Origin: Castor canadensis
Taxonomy: Eukaryota > Chordata > Mammalia > Rodentia > Castoridae
Assembly: GCF_047511655.1 (NCBI RefSeq)
Contig: NC_133387.1
Location: forward strand, 43,876,853 to 43,940,852
Direction: 5' to 3'
DNA: 64,000 nt
Below, piece by piece: positions 13,621-24,514 of this stretch. Within the stretch, counting starts at the first letter, position 1. Each line of letters begins with the position of its first letter. The notes under the pieces are model-generated. The model had not been told where the DNA came from and made no database searches. It saw only the letters and a list, made by a program, of their open reading frames with translations. Made by a program: the position numbers and the translations under genes.

Positions 13621-15280
13621 ATTTCTGCTGAACTTCAGGAACTTTGCTAAAGAGGAGAAGCAGGTAGATGGAACTTGCAGGAGGTAGGCTAGGTGCCCAA
13701 ATTATAATGGTCCTGCTTATGATTTAATCTTAATCTTAGAAGTAATGGAGAAACACTAAACCTTGGTTTGTTTTGTCTTCAATAGGTCATCCTAGCTCTA
13801 GAAGAATCACTGACTGGAACTAAATGGATGTGTTGGTAGAGAGGAATCTTGAGGGAAGAAGGTGTAGTTAAATAACTAATTGCAATATTTCATTTAATGA
13901 AGTGTGTCTGAGCCAAGCAGTGGCAGAGAAAAATAGGAAGAAAGTTAGCTGAAAAATAAAATAAAATAAAATCTCATGATGACATTGGTGGTTAGTGTCT
14001 AAAAGTCATTCTGATGATGCTATCCAAAAGAAAGGTAACAATAAAGGTGGGAAGATCTGCAGAAATGAGAGGGAAGGCAATGTTTATTTTGAGGCATTCG
14101 TGGATAGTATTGTACAGGTTGAGTGGATTATACAGAAAAAAGATAGTGACAATATCTCAGAAATGCCTATGCTTTGAGGACATATAGAAGAGGAGCCAGA
14201 CTGGGCAGAGAGAAAAGTGGATATCAGAAAGAACATAATATTGTAGAAACTAAGAGAATAGGGTGGAGAAGTGTGAAACATGGACGGAATCCAAATTCCA
14301 AGTAAAAGACTACTAGCGTAAGTGTTTGAAAAGAAGTCTCTTGACTTTTGAAATAAACTACTAATGACCTTATTGAAGCTGGAAATCAGTAGTGGTGAAG
14401 AGATCACACAACATGAAAAAGAAGAGCAAACAGTTTAACACACCTACTCCCAGACTCAATCAGGAATCACTGCCTTTCTTATTCTGTCATATTGCTTTAC
14501 ATCTTAAGAGCTTTCATTTTTGAAATAAATAAACATACACATAAGTTTAAAATAGACATCAAGCCTTACTGAATAAACAGTATCAGTGAAAAAGTGAAAC
14601 CTGTACACTCCCAACTGTTCATTTTACAAATATATTAAGATTTTCTTTCTAAAAGTTGTTTAAAGCTCCTTTGCTGTTACTATATCTGAGTACTAATCAC
14701 CGTAGTGGAGACTATGACATAAAGGTGACTACACAATAGAAAAACCTGGCAATTTCTAATTAACTCAATTCTAAAAAGGCAACGCATTGCAAAACTTTCT
14801 TTCTTTGAATAATTTTTCTATAATATTACAATGAAAACACCAAATGGATTTCTTAATTGATTATAATTTTCCAATGTTCATTCCAAATGAACTGGTTCTC
14901 TATTTCAATATCACCATTACCACAAAGTAGAAATACTGAGATTCATGATTTTTAACATGATTAGGTATATGCGTTTTAAATTTTGTTTCTTTTGAGAATT
15001 TCCAAAAATAGGAGCAAAGGGAAGGGGTATTTCTTCAACCTTGAGCAAAGATAAAACTTGTATATAACATCAAGGAAACATATCTGGTATAGAACCTCAG
15101 AATGGGTCCAGCCAGATAAAAATGACCATCGGATGGTAAAAGTGTGAGTGGTAATGAGCTACCACACTTGGATCTAGTATATTCTTTATGTGTCTTACAA
15201 CCATCCTTTCATACTGCTTGACATAATATCTTTTCATTACTGGTTTCCAATCAAGTTGATTTACTCTCTATAAAATGATT
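13621..15280. other. NXPH1 intron, unique sequence
   Basis: No repeat or gene recognised. Overlapping open frames at 13995-14177 (+) and 14084-14407 (-) look like chance frames. Confidence 0.45.
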
Positions 15281-15350
15281 CTTTGTCTCAGGTGGTAGAG
15301 TACCTGCCTAGCAAGTGTGAAGCCCTGAATCTTAAACCGAGTATCAAAAA
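15281..15350 (+). mobile_element. tRNA-derived SINE, partial
   Basis: 'gtctcaggtggtagagtacc', 'tgcctagcaagtgtgaagcc' and 'ctgaatcttaaaccgagtat' follow the SINE order. The head is missing or too diverged to place. Confidence 0.75.
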
Positions 15351-15993
15351 AGAATTTTTTTGAAAGGCAGCATTTTGGGAGAGTAAACCATTTCTCAAGT
15401 AGACTCCAACCTTAACAAGGTCTCTGACTTTCTGAAATTTTCACTCCTTTCTATGTACCACCTCCTACTAGAAGTGTCTCTGGATATTTGTGTACATATT
15501 TTTCATAAAAGAAAAATGAGATGGCTTTTAATTTCTACCAACCTGCTGAACTTACAGTTGATCTATTACTGTTCAATTTAAATAACATCAAGACTGCTTT
15601 GAATTTTTGGTATTTATTTCATCAAATGTTTGAATACTTTAAGGTAAACAAAAATTTTAAATAACCTGATCCTTAAAAACACTGCTCTTCAGTGAATAAT
15701 TAGTCAACAAAATGGTCTTGCTCTATGATTACAACTTCATTTTAGTAGTTTTACGATTAGCTATGTTGAATATCTGATGCATAATATTAACTACTATTGG
15801 TCAGGAGCACACTATGTCCTTGGCATTGCAGTAAGTATTTTACATATGCCATTGTATTTCATTACACACACTCACACAGACACACACACATAACTGCAGC
15901 TTATGGATGAAAAATTTGGAAGTTCAAGTTGAGTTTGTACAGGATCACTGCTGGTAAGTAAAAGAATTACATCTTAGTTATGTTATAAGGTAC
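15351..15993. other. NXPH1 intron, unique sequence with a (CA)n run
   Basis: An imperfect CA repeat is at about 15863-15891. Otherwise nothing recognised. Confidence 0.5.
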
Positions 15994-16440
15994 AGTTTTA
16001 TTTTATTATTTTTTGTTTTTTAATTGTTGTGCTTGGTGGGGGTACATTGTGGCATTTACAAAAGTTCTTACCATATATCAAATAAATTATACTTGAATTC
16101 ACCTCTTCCATCACTCTCCTTTACCCTCCCTCCCCCATTCCTGGAACAGTTTCAACAGGTAACATTTTTCCATTTACATATATGTCTACACAATATTTCC
16201 ACCATATTCACCCACCCACGCTCTTTCCCCACATCCTCCTCCTCTCACTGGTTCCAATTCCCGCCCCCAGGAAGGACCTGTTCTGCCTTCCTGTTTTCCG
16301 ATTTTATAAAGGAAAAAAAATGACATTTTTGTTTGTTTAAGAGACACACACATGAAGTATCCTTGTGACATTTCCATATATATATGTATTATAACCCAAT
16401 TGGTTAATCTCCTCTATGTTTCTTCTTTCTACTGTAGTGA
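15994..16440 (-). mobile_element. L1 3'UTR fragment, reverse orientation
   Basis: The plus strand begins T-rich (reverse complement of the tail) and continues 'ggtgggggtacattgtggca', 'cttgaattcacctcttccat' and 'tccctcccccattcctggaa'. It is the reverse complement of the 3'UTR at 1400-1610 and 60640-60860. It ends in the CT-rich segment near 16260-16290, then a further L1 3'UTR stretch to about 16440. Confidence 0.85.
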
Positions 16441-16639
16441 AACTCTATAGCACACACATCATTTCCTCTAAATCAATACTACAATGAGATATTCCCACAC
16501 ACCCTGTTAGGAGTACTAACAGACTCAGATGTGGCCAAAAGGGAATTGTTGTCTACTATTAATAGGATTTCAAATGGGTATAGCTATTATAGAAAATGGA
16601 GAATCATAAAAAAAACTGCAAATAGAGCTATCTATCATT

Positions 16640-16688
16640 TAATCCAGCTCCTGGGAGCTGGATTAGATATACTCCTAGGAGTATATCT
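16640..16688. repeat. Two adjoining palindromes in old L1
   Basis: taatccagctcc (16640-16651), 2-base spacer, ggagctggatta (16654-16665) is a perfect 12-bp inverted repeat. 16665-16688 is a perfect 24-bp palindrome with half-site agatatactcct. Homologous L1 positions read simply 'atccagcaataccactcct...gatatacccaaagg', so the structure arose in this copy. Confidence 0.9.
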
Positions 16689-17158
16689 AAAGGAAATGAA
16701 ATAAGTGTCTTAAAGATAGATACCTATAATCCCATGTTCACTGCAGCATTATTCATATTAGTCAAGATAAAAAATTGACCCACATGTCTCTCAGTGAATG
16801 AATAGATTAAAAAAATGTACAATGTACACACACACACACAATGATTATTCAGCCTAAAGAAAAATAAAACCCCATCATTTACAACAATAAGGATAAACCT
16901 AGAGGATATTATGCTAAGTGAAATAATCCAGAGACAGAAAATAACTGAATGACTACACTTTTAGATGTAACCTAAGAAGTCAAACCATCAAAGAGAGTAG
17001 AATGTTAGTCATCAAGGGTTAGGAAGAAGGAGAATGGCAAGACACTGGGCAAGAGAACAACTATCAGTTATAAGATGAATATGTTCAATAATTCTAAGGC
17101 ACAGTATAGTGACTTTAGTTAACTGTGTGATATCCTGGATATATTTTCATTGCTCTTG

Positions 17159-17285
17159 TTTATTTCTTTTGGGGGTTTTTGTTTGGTTTTGTTTCATTTT
17201 GTTTCTGTTAGCAGTAGGGGTATTGAACTCAGGGCCTTGCAAATGCTAGGCAAGCACTCTGCCATTTGAGCCATATCCCCATGCT
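17159..17285 (-). mobile_element. tRNA-derived SINE inside the old L1
   Basis: On the plus strand, T/G-rich tail complement, then 'ggtattgaactcagggcctt', 'gcaaatgctaggcaagcact' and 'ctgccatttgagccatatcc'. Being inside the L1M copy, it inserted later. Confidence 0.85.
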
Positions 17286-17582
17286 GTGAGTATGTCAATT
17301 AATTTAGTTGTGGCAATCACTTCATAATGCAAACATACATCAAAACATCATATTTTATACCTTAATATGTGCAATTTTTATCAATTATACCTCAATAAAA
17401 TTGAAAATGAATTTTTTTTTAAAAAATCGAAGCAAAACCACAAAAATAGCAGCAAAACACACCATTTCTCTCTGCTAAAATTGATGCTCTATAAGTAGAA
17501 AAGCATAAAAGAAATTCTCTGCCTCTTCCATAACCCAGTAAATTCGGGGAGATTATACTTCAAAAGGAACCAAGAGAATGGA

Positions 17583-18022
17583 TGTGATGAGAGTAATCTT
17601 GATTGTCAGCTTGATTGGATTGAGAGACAAATATCCAGGCGATTAGTAAAACACATTTCTGGTGTGTCTGCAAGGGCATTTCCAGAGACCACTGGCATAT
17701 GGGATAGCAACTGAGAGGAAAAGTCCCACCCTGAATGTGGGCATCCAATTGGCAAGAAGTCTGGAAAGAACAAGAGTAGGAGAAGGAGGAAGCTTTCCAG
17801 CTCTGGCTTTCTGTCAGCTCTCTGCTTCCTAGTCACCATGAGGTGAGCAGGATCCTCTGTCACATGGCCACCACCATGATGTTTTGTCTCATCATGGGGC
17901 CCATTGCAAAGGGGACAGTTGACCATGAACTGAAACCTCTGAAGCTGTGAAACAAATAAATCCTTCTTTCTTTAGATTAGTCTTACTCAAGTATTTATCA
18001 CAGCAGTGAGAAACTGACTAAC
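17583..18022 (+). mobile_element. Mammalian interspersed repeat, family unassigned
   Basis: Begins 'gagtaatcttgattgtcagc', has 'atttccagagaccactggca' and 'tcccaccctgaatgtgggca', and ends 'gaaacctctgaagctgtgaa', 'acaaataaatccttctttct' and 'agtgagaaactgactaacat'. I recognise this wording as a common mammalian dispersed repeat of LTR or L1-3'-end type but cannot name the family with certainty. Open frames inside it (17606-17926, minus) are chance. Confidence 0.65.
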
Positions 18023-18059
18023 ATGGCTTTTGTGTCCAACATCACAGGTCTACATCTAA

Positions 18060-18290
18060 AACCTTCTACTTCCTCATTAATGATGCCTTGTAGCTGTTTT
18101 TCTCCAATTGTAAAATGGAGATGCACTGACATAGTGGCTCAAGTGGGAGACCATCTGCCTAGCAAGCATGAGGTCCTAAGTTCAAACCCCAGCACCAACA
18201 ATAAATAAATAAATAAAATGGAGATGATACCTAACTCTTGGCTTTTGGTGAGAGCAAAATAAAAAGGGATTCTTTTATGTAGTACATATC
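18060..18290 (+). mobile_element. MIR-like fragment interrupted by a SINE
   Basis: 'acttcctcattaatgatgcc', 'ttgtaaaatggagatg' and (after the SINE) 'atacctaactcttggctttt' resemble the MIR run 'cctcatctgtaaaatggggataatacctacc'. The flanks are weak. Confidence 0.45.
18124..18213 (+). mobile_element. tRNA-derived SINE with perfect target-site duplication
   Basis: 'cactgacatagtggctcaag', 'atctgcctagcaagcatgag' and 'gttcaaaccccagcacc', then a (AAAT)n tail. A perfect 13-bp direct repeat taaaatggagatg lies at 18111-18123 and 18214-18226, so this is a clean insertion. Confidence 0.92.
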
Positions 18291-18334
18291 ACAGAATCAA
18301 ATGAATGCCTATATATTTATTTTTGCTACTATAC

Positions 18335-18361
18335 AAACTATGTATATATACTACATAGTTT
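18335..18361. repeat. 10-bp inverted repeat (hairpin)
   Basis: aaactatgta (18335-18344) and tacatagttt (18352-18361) are perfect complements with a 7-base spacer. AT-rich; no function suggested. Confidence 0.75.
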
Positions 18362-18886
18362 TAGATGATGTACATTTAATTCCTTTACTTCTTCTATACC
18401 AAAACACAAATATAAGGGCTACATATATAAGGCTTATAAGTATATGGGGTCCTATGCAGCTTGAGTTTAATATAGGAGAACTACTGTGCTGGGTTAGATT
18501 ATAAAAGCCTTAATAAAAGGAAAATAAGGCTTTCTGAATGCATACTGCTAAAAGATTCCTTTCTTCTGATTAAAGACATTATATCTGCTCAAATAGTCAA
18601 AAAAAAAAGATTGAAACAGAGATCAGCAAAATTTTAACAACTCTGTGGTCATTAATAGAGGTAAATGATGGGAGACCTTGCTGATTATGGTACAATTTAG
18701 TATGGGCAAATGTGGGCCATAATTTATGTTTAACACAACATCATTAAGACAAGACAGTCTAGCCAGCTTTCACATTCCATGCCATCCTCAAGAACTAGGA
18801 GTATGGTATGATTCTATTAGTTTGAAGAATTTTCAAATGGCTAAGAATTTTAGGTATGTTACTCTAAGATGAGCTCATCAACCCAT
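18362..18886. other. NXPH1 intron, unique sequence
   Basis: Nothing recognised beyond the hairpin just before it. Confidence 0.45.
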
Positions 18887-19242
18887 GGAGTGTTACTCAG
18901 CTCTGGCCCAGAATATTGCATTAAGTGGGGCACTGGCTCAAATCTGAAATCATAACTACTCCAGAGGCTGAGATCAGGATGCTTATGATTCAAGGCAAGC
19001 CTGGACAAAAAGTTCATGATACCACTATCTCTACCAATGGCTGAGCACAGAGGCATGCCTGTTATCTCATCTATACAAGGAAGCATAAATAGGAAGATCA
19101 TGGTCCAGGTAGGCTCAGACATAAATACAAGACCCTATCCTCAAAATATCAAAGCAAAATAATGGTAGCATGGCCCAAGTTGTACAGTGCCTGCCTAACA
19201 AGGGCAAGGGCCTGAGTTCAAACTCCAGTAACGCCAAAAATA
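18887..19242 (+). mobile_element. Composite SINE: two Alu/B1-like units plus tRNA unit
   Basis: First unit: 'aactactccagaggctgaga' and 'attcaaggcaagcctggaca'. Second unit: 'ggctgagcacagaggcatgc', 'ctgttatctcatctatacaa' and 'atcatggtccaggtaggctc' with 'aagaccctatcctcaaaata'. Last: a tRNA-SINE unit, 'atggcccaagttgtacagtg', 'cctgcctaacaagggcaagg' and 'gcctgagttcaaactccagt'. All units run in the same direction, which suggests a fused 7SL-like dimer plus tRNA element rather than chance neighbours. Confidence 0.8.
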
Positions 19243-20079
19243 AGAATACTGTGTTGCAGGTTGATTCTAAATCATGAATAATTGAACTCCTCTCAAGTTA
19301 TATATGACCATAATTGTTAGCTTTCCCTTTGATTCCTTTTTTGTGTAAGGGCTTTGATAAGAAATATCTTGAAAATGTTCCTGGTTTTTTAACACTTGTG
19401 GGGAAAACATGCTTTGTGAAGAGCCATGAATTTCTACTGAGAAAGAAATTTTCATCTTATGAAAACATTGCCTCCTCCATCATGCTCACCTTGTAAACAC
19501 ACACATACATATAACTTTTGACATACAATCACGTTAATATTAGTGATAAATTAAAAATTTTTGATCTACATGACCCCACTTCCATTCTCTTAAAACATAA
19601 TTACAGATTATTCAAGTTTTCATTGCAAAAGTTGCTTCTATTGTTAATAAATGTACAACATTCCATTAATGGGAATAAATAAACCAGAAAAGGCAGTTAA
19701 TATTTTATATTACTTCTTTTTAAAATTTATAAGAAGTATCTCTTGTGAGGGTCACTGGGTACATGGTTATAATAATGAACAAACCCATTTAAAATAACAT
19801 ATTGGAAGACAATTTCTTCACTAAAACAAAGCCACTGTGGCATCATTTTTCATTACTCATAAAAAATATGAATTTGTCAATAAATTCAGATATCTTTAAA
19901 GAAAAGAGAAATGTACTAAATTCAGAGATAGCTTCTTTCCATCAGAATCATAGGTCAGTCAATATGAGCAATTGTCCATAACAAAGTCTATTCCATGTTT
20001 GCAAATGAATAAGTTCATAGTGTCTGAAAATCAAACAGGGTGGAGATCTGTCTAGAAAGGAAGGATTTACTCACCTTCT
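19243..20079. other. NXPH1 intron, unique sequence
   Basis: No repeat recognised. The two opposite-strand frames near 19267-19496 are mutual shadows with no family match. Confidence 0.45.
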
Positions 20080-20515
20080 TCTAAGGTTTGGATATGGTTT
20101 GACCCTCAGAGGTTTGTGGACTGTATATCCAGTGACGGTGGAACCTTAAAGAAGTAGGGTCTAGTAGGATGTAATAATGTCACAGGGACAAAATGTGCAG
20201 AAGCAATTAATGGGCACCTTAAGAAAGTGTGCTAATTCTCACAGACTGGACTAGTTACTGGAGAGTAGTCATTACAAAAAGAGGTCACTCCACATATTTG
20301 GCCTCCTCTGCATGGGCTGCTCACCCCTGGGCACTTAGGCATGCACTCCCACCATGTGATACCATCTGCCATAAAATGAGATAGCCTGAGGTCTTCTTAG
20401 ATGTGGCCACCCAAGCTTGGACTTTTCAACTTCCAAAGTAATAACTCAAATTAAACCTCTTTACCTTATGAAGTATCCATTCTAAGATATTTTGTTATAG
20501 CAACATGAAACTCAC
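20080..20515 (+). mobile_element. Solo LTR of MaLR (MST/THE-like) type
   Basis: 'aaggtttggatatggtttga' at the left; 'catgggctgctcacccctgg' and 'tgcactcccaccatgtgata' in the middle; then 'attaaacctctttacc', 'agatattttgttatagcaac' and 'atgaaactcactc' at the right. This order matches mammalian MaLR LTRs, including the AATTAAA-type poly(A) region. No internal retroviral sequence is present on either side, so it is a solo LTR. The ends are approximate. Confidence 0.8.
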
Positions 20516-21289
20516 TCTATTTTCAATGACTTATGTACATATATCCCAAAAGTTTATGAGAACACAGGTCCATAAGAACACACTGAGGTGTCTAAGCAGT
20601 GTACCTGGAGTTTAAAAAATTGGTTAGTTTTTACCAAAGGAATTAAGCAATCAGTTGCACTAAATCAAGGTATATTCTCCCAAATACTATGTTAAAGAAG
20701 ACAGGTAGGGTTGAGAATGGGGCAAATAGAGCCCAAAGACAGCTGAGAATGTTGTAACAGAAGTTACAATGAAGAGACTGAATAAAAATTAGTCTGCATT
20801 TAGGAGAGTTCATATCTCTCTTGTGATTCCTTTAATGTGGCTTAAAGTAGGAGAAATAAAAGAATGACAGATTGTTAGTGAAGACTTTCCTTTCCTAGTT
20901 TGTCCCTACACAGACTTTCTAATTCTAAGAGGTAGTTTAATTACCCTTTTCAAAGGAGCTGGGTAACACTCCAGCTGCCACTAGAGGGCATAACTAGGAC
21001 ATATGACAGCTGTCTCTGTTCATGGTGCTGAAAGTCAGAAACAATTAATTGAGTCACTAAGGATTTAAGTTCTCCTTGAATACAAAAGATACAACAGCAA
21101 CCTCTGTGGTAACTTCTGGCTGACTTAGCCCCTCGGTGCCAACTCTTCTGCAAGTTGTAGAAATCAGGAAGGAGGTGCTATTGCTCAAGAACTACTATTG
21201 AAAGTCATGGCCAGCTGACAAAGCTCTTGTGAGCTCTGCATTCCTGACAGATGACATGTCAGGGATACCATATTAATATTTGTTTATTT
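20516..21289. other. NXPH1 intron, unique sequence
   Basis: No assigned repeat. A 67-codon minus-strand frame at 20950-21153 shows no family resemblance. Confidence 0.4.
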
Positions 21290-21665
21290 TTTTGGAAAGT
21301 CATCAGTGTCTCCAGCCTCATCTTGGCTACTCTTCCCTTTGGTCTCAGGATTCAAATATTTTCATGTGTCCTTTTTCTTCCAACTATGGGACCTTTGTAT
21401 AGGCTGCTTTTCCCTCCTGAAATCCTTCCTTTTTACTAACTAACTGTACATCCTCTGAAAATCTGAAACTCATTTTTATAGGACTAATTGACCTTCTCAT
21501 AGAATCCTGAACAGTTTCTTCATACATGAAATATATTTGGGAATATGTATGCACATATTCTTTGCCTGGACTATCATCTCCATGAGAGAGCTATCTCCTG
21601 TCTTGCTATTTTTTGCTATACTTAATACAGTCATCATCAGTTGTATGAATAAAGGCATGTTTGAA
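21290..21665 (+). mobile_element. L2 3' end, diverged
   Basis: 'ggacctttgtataggctgct' and 'tttccctcctgaaatccttc' (L2 'cctttgcac...gctgttccctctgcctggaa'), then 'ctatcatctccatgagagag' and 'cagttgtatgaataaaggca' at the end. The order fits a forward L2. Confidence 0.7.
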
Positions 21666-22680
21666 TGGACTGTCTACTTACCTACAATGATATCAATTTT
21701 CAGATGAACTTTTCCCATAAGCTAATAACCACCCGACTTTCTGGCATAGATAAATGTGTTTATATTATAATCCTTCATGAGTGCTTTATGTAATTCTGTA
21801 AACAGGCAAAGTGATATAAGAGAAATGGTGGTATTTTTCTAGGAAAATATGAGTGGCTGCTAGAGGTCATTATAACTAGTCAAGAATTTTACAAAAAATT
21901 TTCCAAGTCTGTTTTCCATTAAGTTGAGGGAAAAGTGAGTAAAAGCAAAAATGCCTAGATCAACATAATACTGTGTTTTGACAAATGTTAGAAAAGCATA
22001 AAGAAACAATCAGTGCGATCTCCTAGGTGGCAAGAAAGTTAGCATCATCCTCTGAATTTTCTTCCTTGAATTTCCAGAAATATGAGCTAAGTCAGTAATG
22101 AAGAAATACAGATGGGATTCTAAAATCAGAGAATTCTCCAACAAGAGCCTGCCAAATTTTCTGGGGGCATTTGCTTTGCAATACTCAAATGGACATTTGT
22201 ATTAACAAATAATTGCCTTGAAACAGGCAGTTGGGCATATGTTAGTTTATTTTCTTACACAAATGCCCATTTGCTTGGAAAATGCAGTAAGATTTTTAAA
22301 TGTGAAGCAGTAGAACGAATTTTATGGGTATGTTTCCATAGGCTTAAAATGAAGCTGTAAAATGTCCATTAACAGTGTAAATTAAAATGATATTAAAATG
22401 TGAGTCTTGGAAGCTTTTCTCTGTAGAGTTGGCAAAGTGTAAACAAAAACAGTTTGACTGTGACATTTCTGCTTTGTGTCTGTGTAGTGAAAACCATGAC
22501 TGTTACAATCACATGAAACTAAAAATGACCTGTGAAAATACTTTATAACTTGGAAAGCAGAGACTCATGGTGCTGAATTAACTTGTATAAGGTACCAAGA
22601 TGATTGTGGAAAGTCAAAATTGTGCTGGAGGCTCCTTGTCCCACTCTATATGTTCTAAAGTTTTCCTTTATTGAAAGTCA
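21666..22680. other. NXPH1 intron, repeat-free AT-rich block
   Basis: No repeat recognised over a kilobase. Contains homeodomain/POU-like words (for example 'tttgctttgcaata', 'aacaaataattgcc'). It could be conserved regulatory DNA but the sequence alone does not prove it. Confidence 0.4.
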
Positions 22681-23115
22681 ATGCTTTGTCTTCTTCAAAG
22701 TTCACCAAAAGCTCTGAAAATCACTGTCACTAATCAAAATAAGAAACTGGCTCATGATTGCTGGGAGTCTCTCAATTTTGTGAAGGGAGGCACCCTGGAA
22801 ACTTGGCATCATTTGTCAACTCTGAAACAAAAGAACACTAATTTAGGGAATTACAACTACAGCCCAGGATCCCCTAAGTTGACTGTCTACAAAAAAATGT
22901 GCTCAGATTTTCTCAGACATAGTCTGAAAAGTGACTGCTGTAAGGGAGGAGAGAATCAAAATGAGAATCATTGTCACAGGTTTTCAGTCAAACAAATGAA
23001 AATACATAGAGAAATATTCCCTCAGACAGTGATAGGGAACATATTTTATATTTATTTTCAAAAATTTCATGAGACCCTAATTTCAGTAGACTTATTTTTA
23101 AGAAAAGAAAGTTAA
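22681..23115 (+). other. Unrecognised 144-codon open frame
   Basis: ATG to stop without interruption, encoding a basic, Lys/Ser/Asn-rich product with scattered Cys. No signal peptide, repeat or domain that I recognise. It is not in a repeat. The start context is poor (t at -3). The most likely reading is a chance frame within the NXPH1 intron, but it is the longest non-repeat frame here apart from the NXPH1 exon. Confidence 0.2.
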
Positions 23116-23544
23116 AACAAAAAACATGTCACATTCTCTTCTCCATGTCGGCAAAATATAAATAAATAAGTTCGTTGGCAGGAATTTAAGCAACTATCAT
23201 TTTTAAAATTTTTCAAAAATTGCTTTAAGGAAATCATTGTTACTTTAAGTTCATCTGCAGCTCAATTTATCCCAAATAACTTACATCAATACATTTTACA
23301 TTTTTATGTACCTATTTACATTTTAAGTCTTAGTATTTTGGAGCTTCCTTTCTGCTGCAAGCCTTGAAAATCAGTGATTCTCCACTAGAATTACAAAAGC
23401 AAACCCAGGATAACACGATGTGTTAAATACACAAAGGATTGTGTTGGAATTACTAGAGGTGGTGGTGTAATGGGCACAGTATTAAATAGTATATTCCAAA
23501 TGCGCCATTGGTTTTCATTTACTTAAATATTAACTTCATGATTT
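23116..23544. other. NXPH1 intron, unique sequence
   Basis: Nothing recognised. Confidence 0.45.
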
Positions 23545-23772
23545 GGGGTTTTGTTTTGTTTTTTGGTGGCAGTAGAGGTTGAACTCAGTGACTCACACTT
23601 GCTGGTTAGGCACTCTACCATTTGGCCTCCTCCACCAACCCTTTTTGTGATGAGTTTTTTCAAGATAGGGTCTTGCAAACTGTTTTCCTGAGGCTGGCTT
23701 CAAATCACAATCCTCCTGATCTCTGCTTCCTCAGTAGCTAGGATTACAGACATGAGCCACTGGTGTGTTGCA
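23545..23772 (-). mobile_element. Composite SINE: tRNA unit plus B1/Alu-like unit
   Basis: Plus strand: 'tttggtggcagtagaggttg' and 'aactcagtgactcacacttg' (tRNA-SINE complement), then 'tttttcaagatagggtcttg', 'tcctgaggctggcttcaaat' and 'ctaggattacagacatgagc' (B1/Alu complement). Joined units of this kind resemble rodent B4-type fusions, and the wording is the one I associate with castorimorph rodents. Confidence 0.88.
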
Positions 23773-23959
23773 TTATTTCATGGTTTTACGAGATGTTAAA
23801 AGAAGCTATGAGAATTACATGTTCTTCCTCAAGGTGGAGGTTGGTTTTGAATAGACAAGAAATGAACTTATAAATGAAAGCAACTTTATCTAAATTATTT
23901 TGGTTCTTTAAGTAAGTTGCAAGGGTGGTCCATCTTAATTTGAATCTGCATATAAAATA
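23773..23959. other. NXPH1 intron, short unique stretch
   Basis: Nothing recognised. Confidence 0.4.
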
Positions 23960-24165
23960 GCATTTTTGTTAATATTTTATTAGCATATATTCATTGTACA
24001 AAAGGGCTTCATTGTAATATGTATCCCAATAATATACTGTATGTTCCAATCCAGCACATGCATTACATTTGACTTTTGCAATCTTTTTTTCCCTATTTCT
24101 TGTTCTTTACTCCTGCCATAAAATTTCTCATATGTCCTGCAATTTGGATTACACAGATATGCACT
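23960..24165 (-). mobile_element. L1 3'UTR fragment, reverse orientation
   Basis: 'tattttattagcatatattc', 'attgtacaaaagggcttcat' and 'tgtaatatgtatcccaataa', then T/C-rich sequence, resemble the reverse complement of an L1 3'UTR. Diverged. Confidence 0.6.
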
Positions 24166-24514
24166 GAAAATCTCTTGATAACAATGTTCTAGAACTTAAG
24201 GTTGACAAAGTAGGGAAAGTGTATTTCTTGATTTGAGAGTTTGAGAAGCAATGCTTTTAGTAGTTGTTGAGTGACTATTATTATGTTATGCTAAACCACA
24301 ACCTTTAAAGTCATTTAGACTACTTAATATAATTTTACAGATAATTAATTTGCATTATACACAAGTGTTTTAGTATTATTGATAGAAAGCTCATTAAATC
24401 TTGTCATTTTGTAGCCTCCTTCATTTCGTGTTTTTTTAAATGAGGCTAATGTTTTAGGAAGCCTATTTGCTGAATTCATTGAACTGATCTATCAGTCTGA
24501 GGCTGACATTACAC

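Larger units (their letters stand above)
16470..17425 (+). mobile_element. Old L1 (L1M-type), ORF2 end and 3'UTR, split by a SINE
   Basis: From 'caatgagatattcccacaca' through 'ttcactgcagcattattcat', 'gtctctcagtgaatgaatag' and 'gatgtaacctaagaagtc' to the tail 'tcaattatacctcaataaaa' (about 17383-17402). The order fits the end of ORF2 and the 3'UTR of an old L1. A minus-strand SINE (17159-17285) sits inside it. The region 16640-16688 departs from the usual L1 text and forms two adjoining palindromes (see findings). Confidence 0.85.

Noticed and set aside
20080-20515. Endogenous retrovirus coding region next to the LTR
   Set aside because: No gag, pol or env-like frame on either side; it is a solo LTR.
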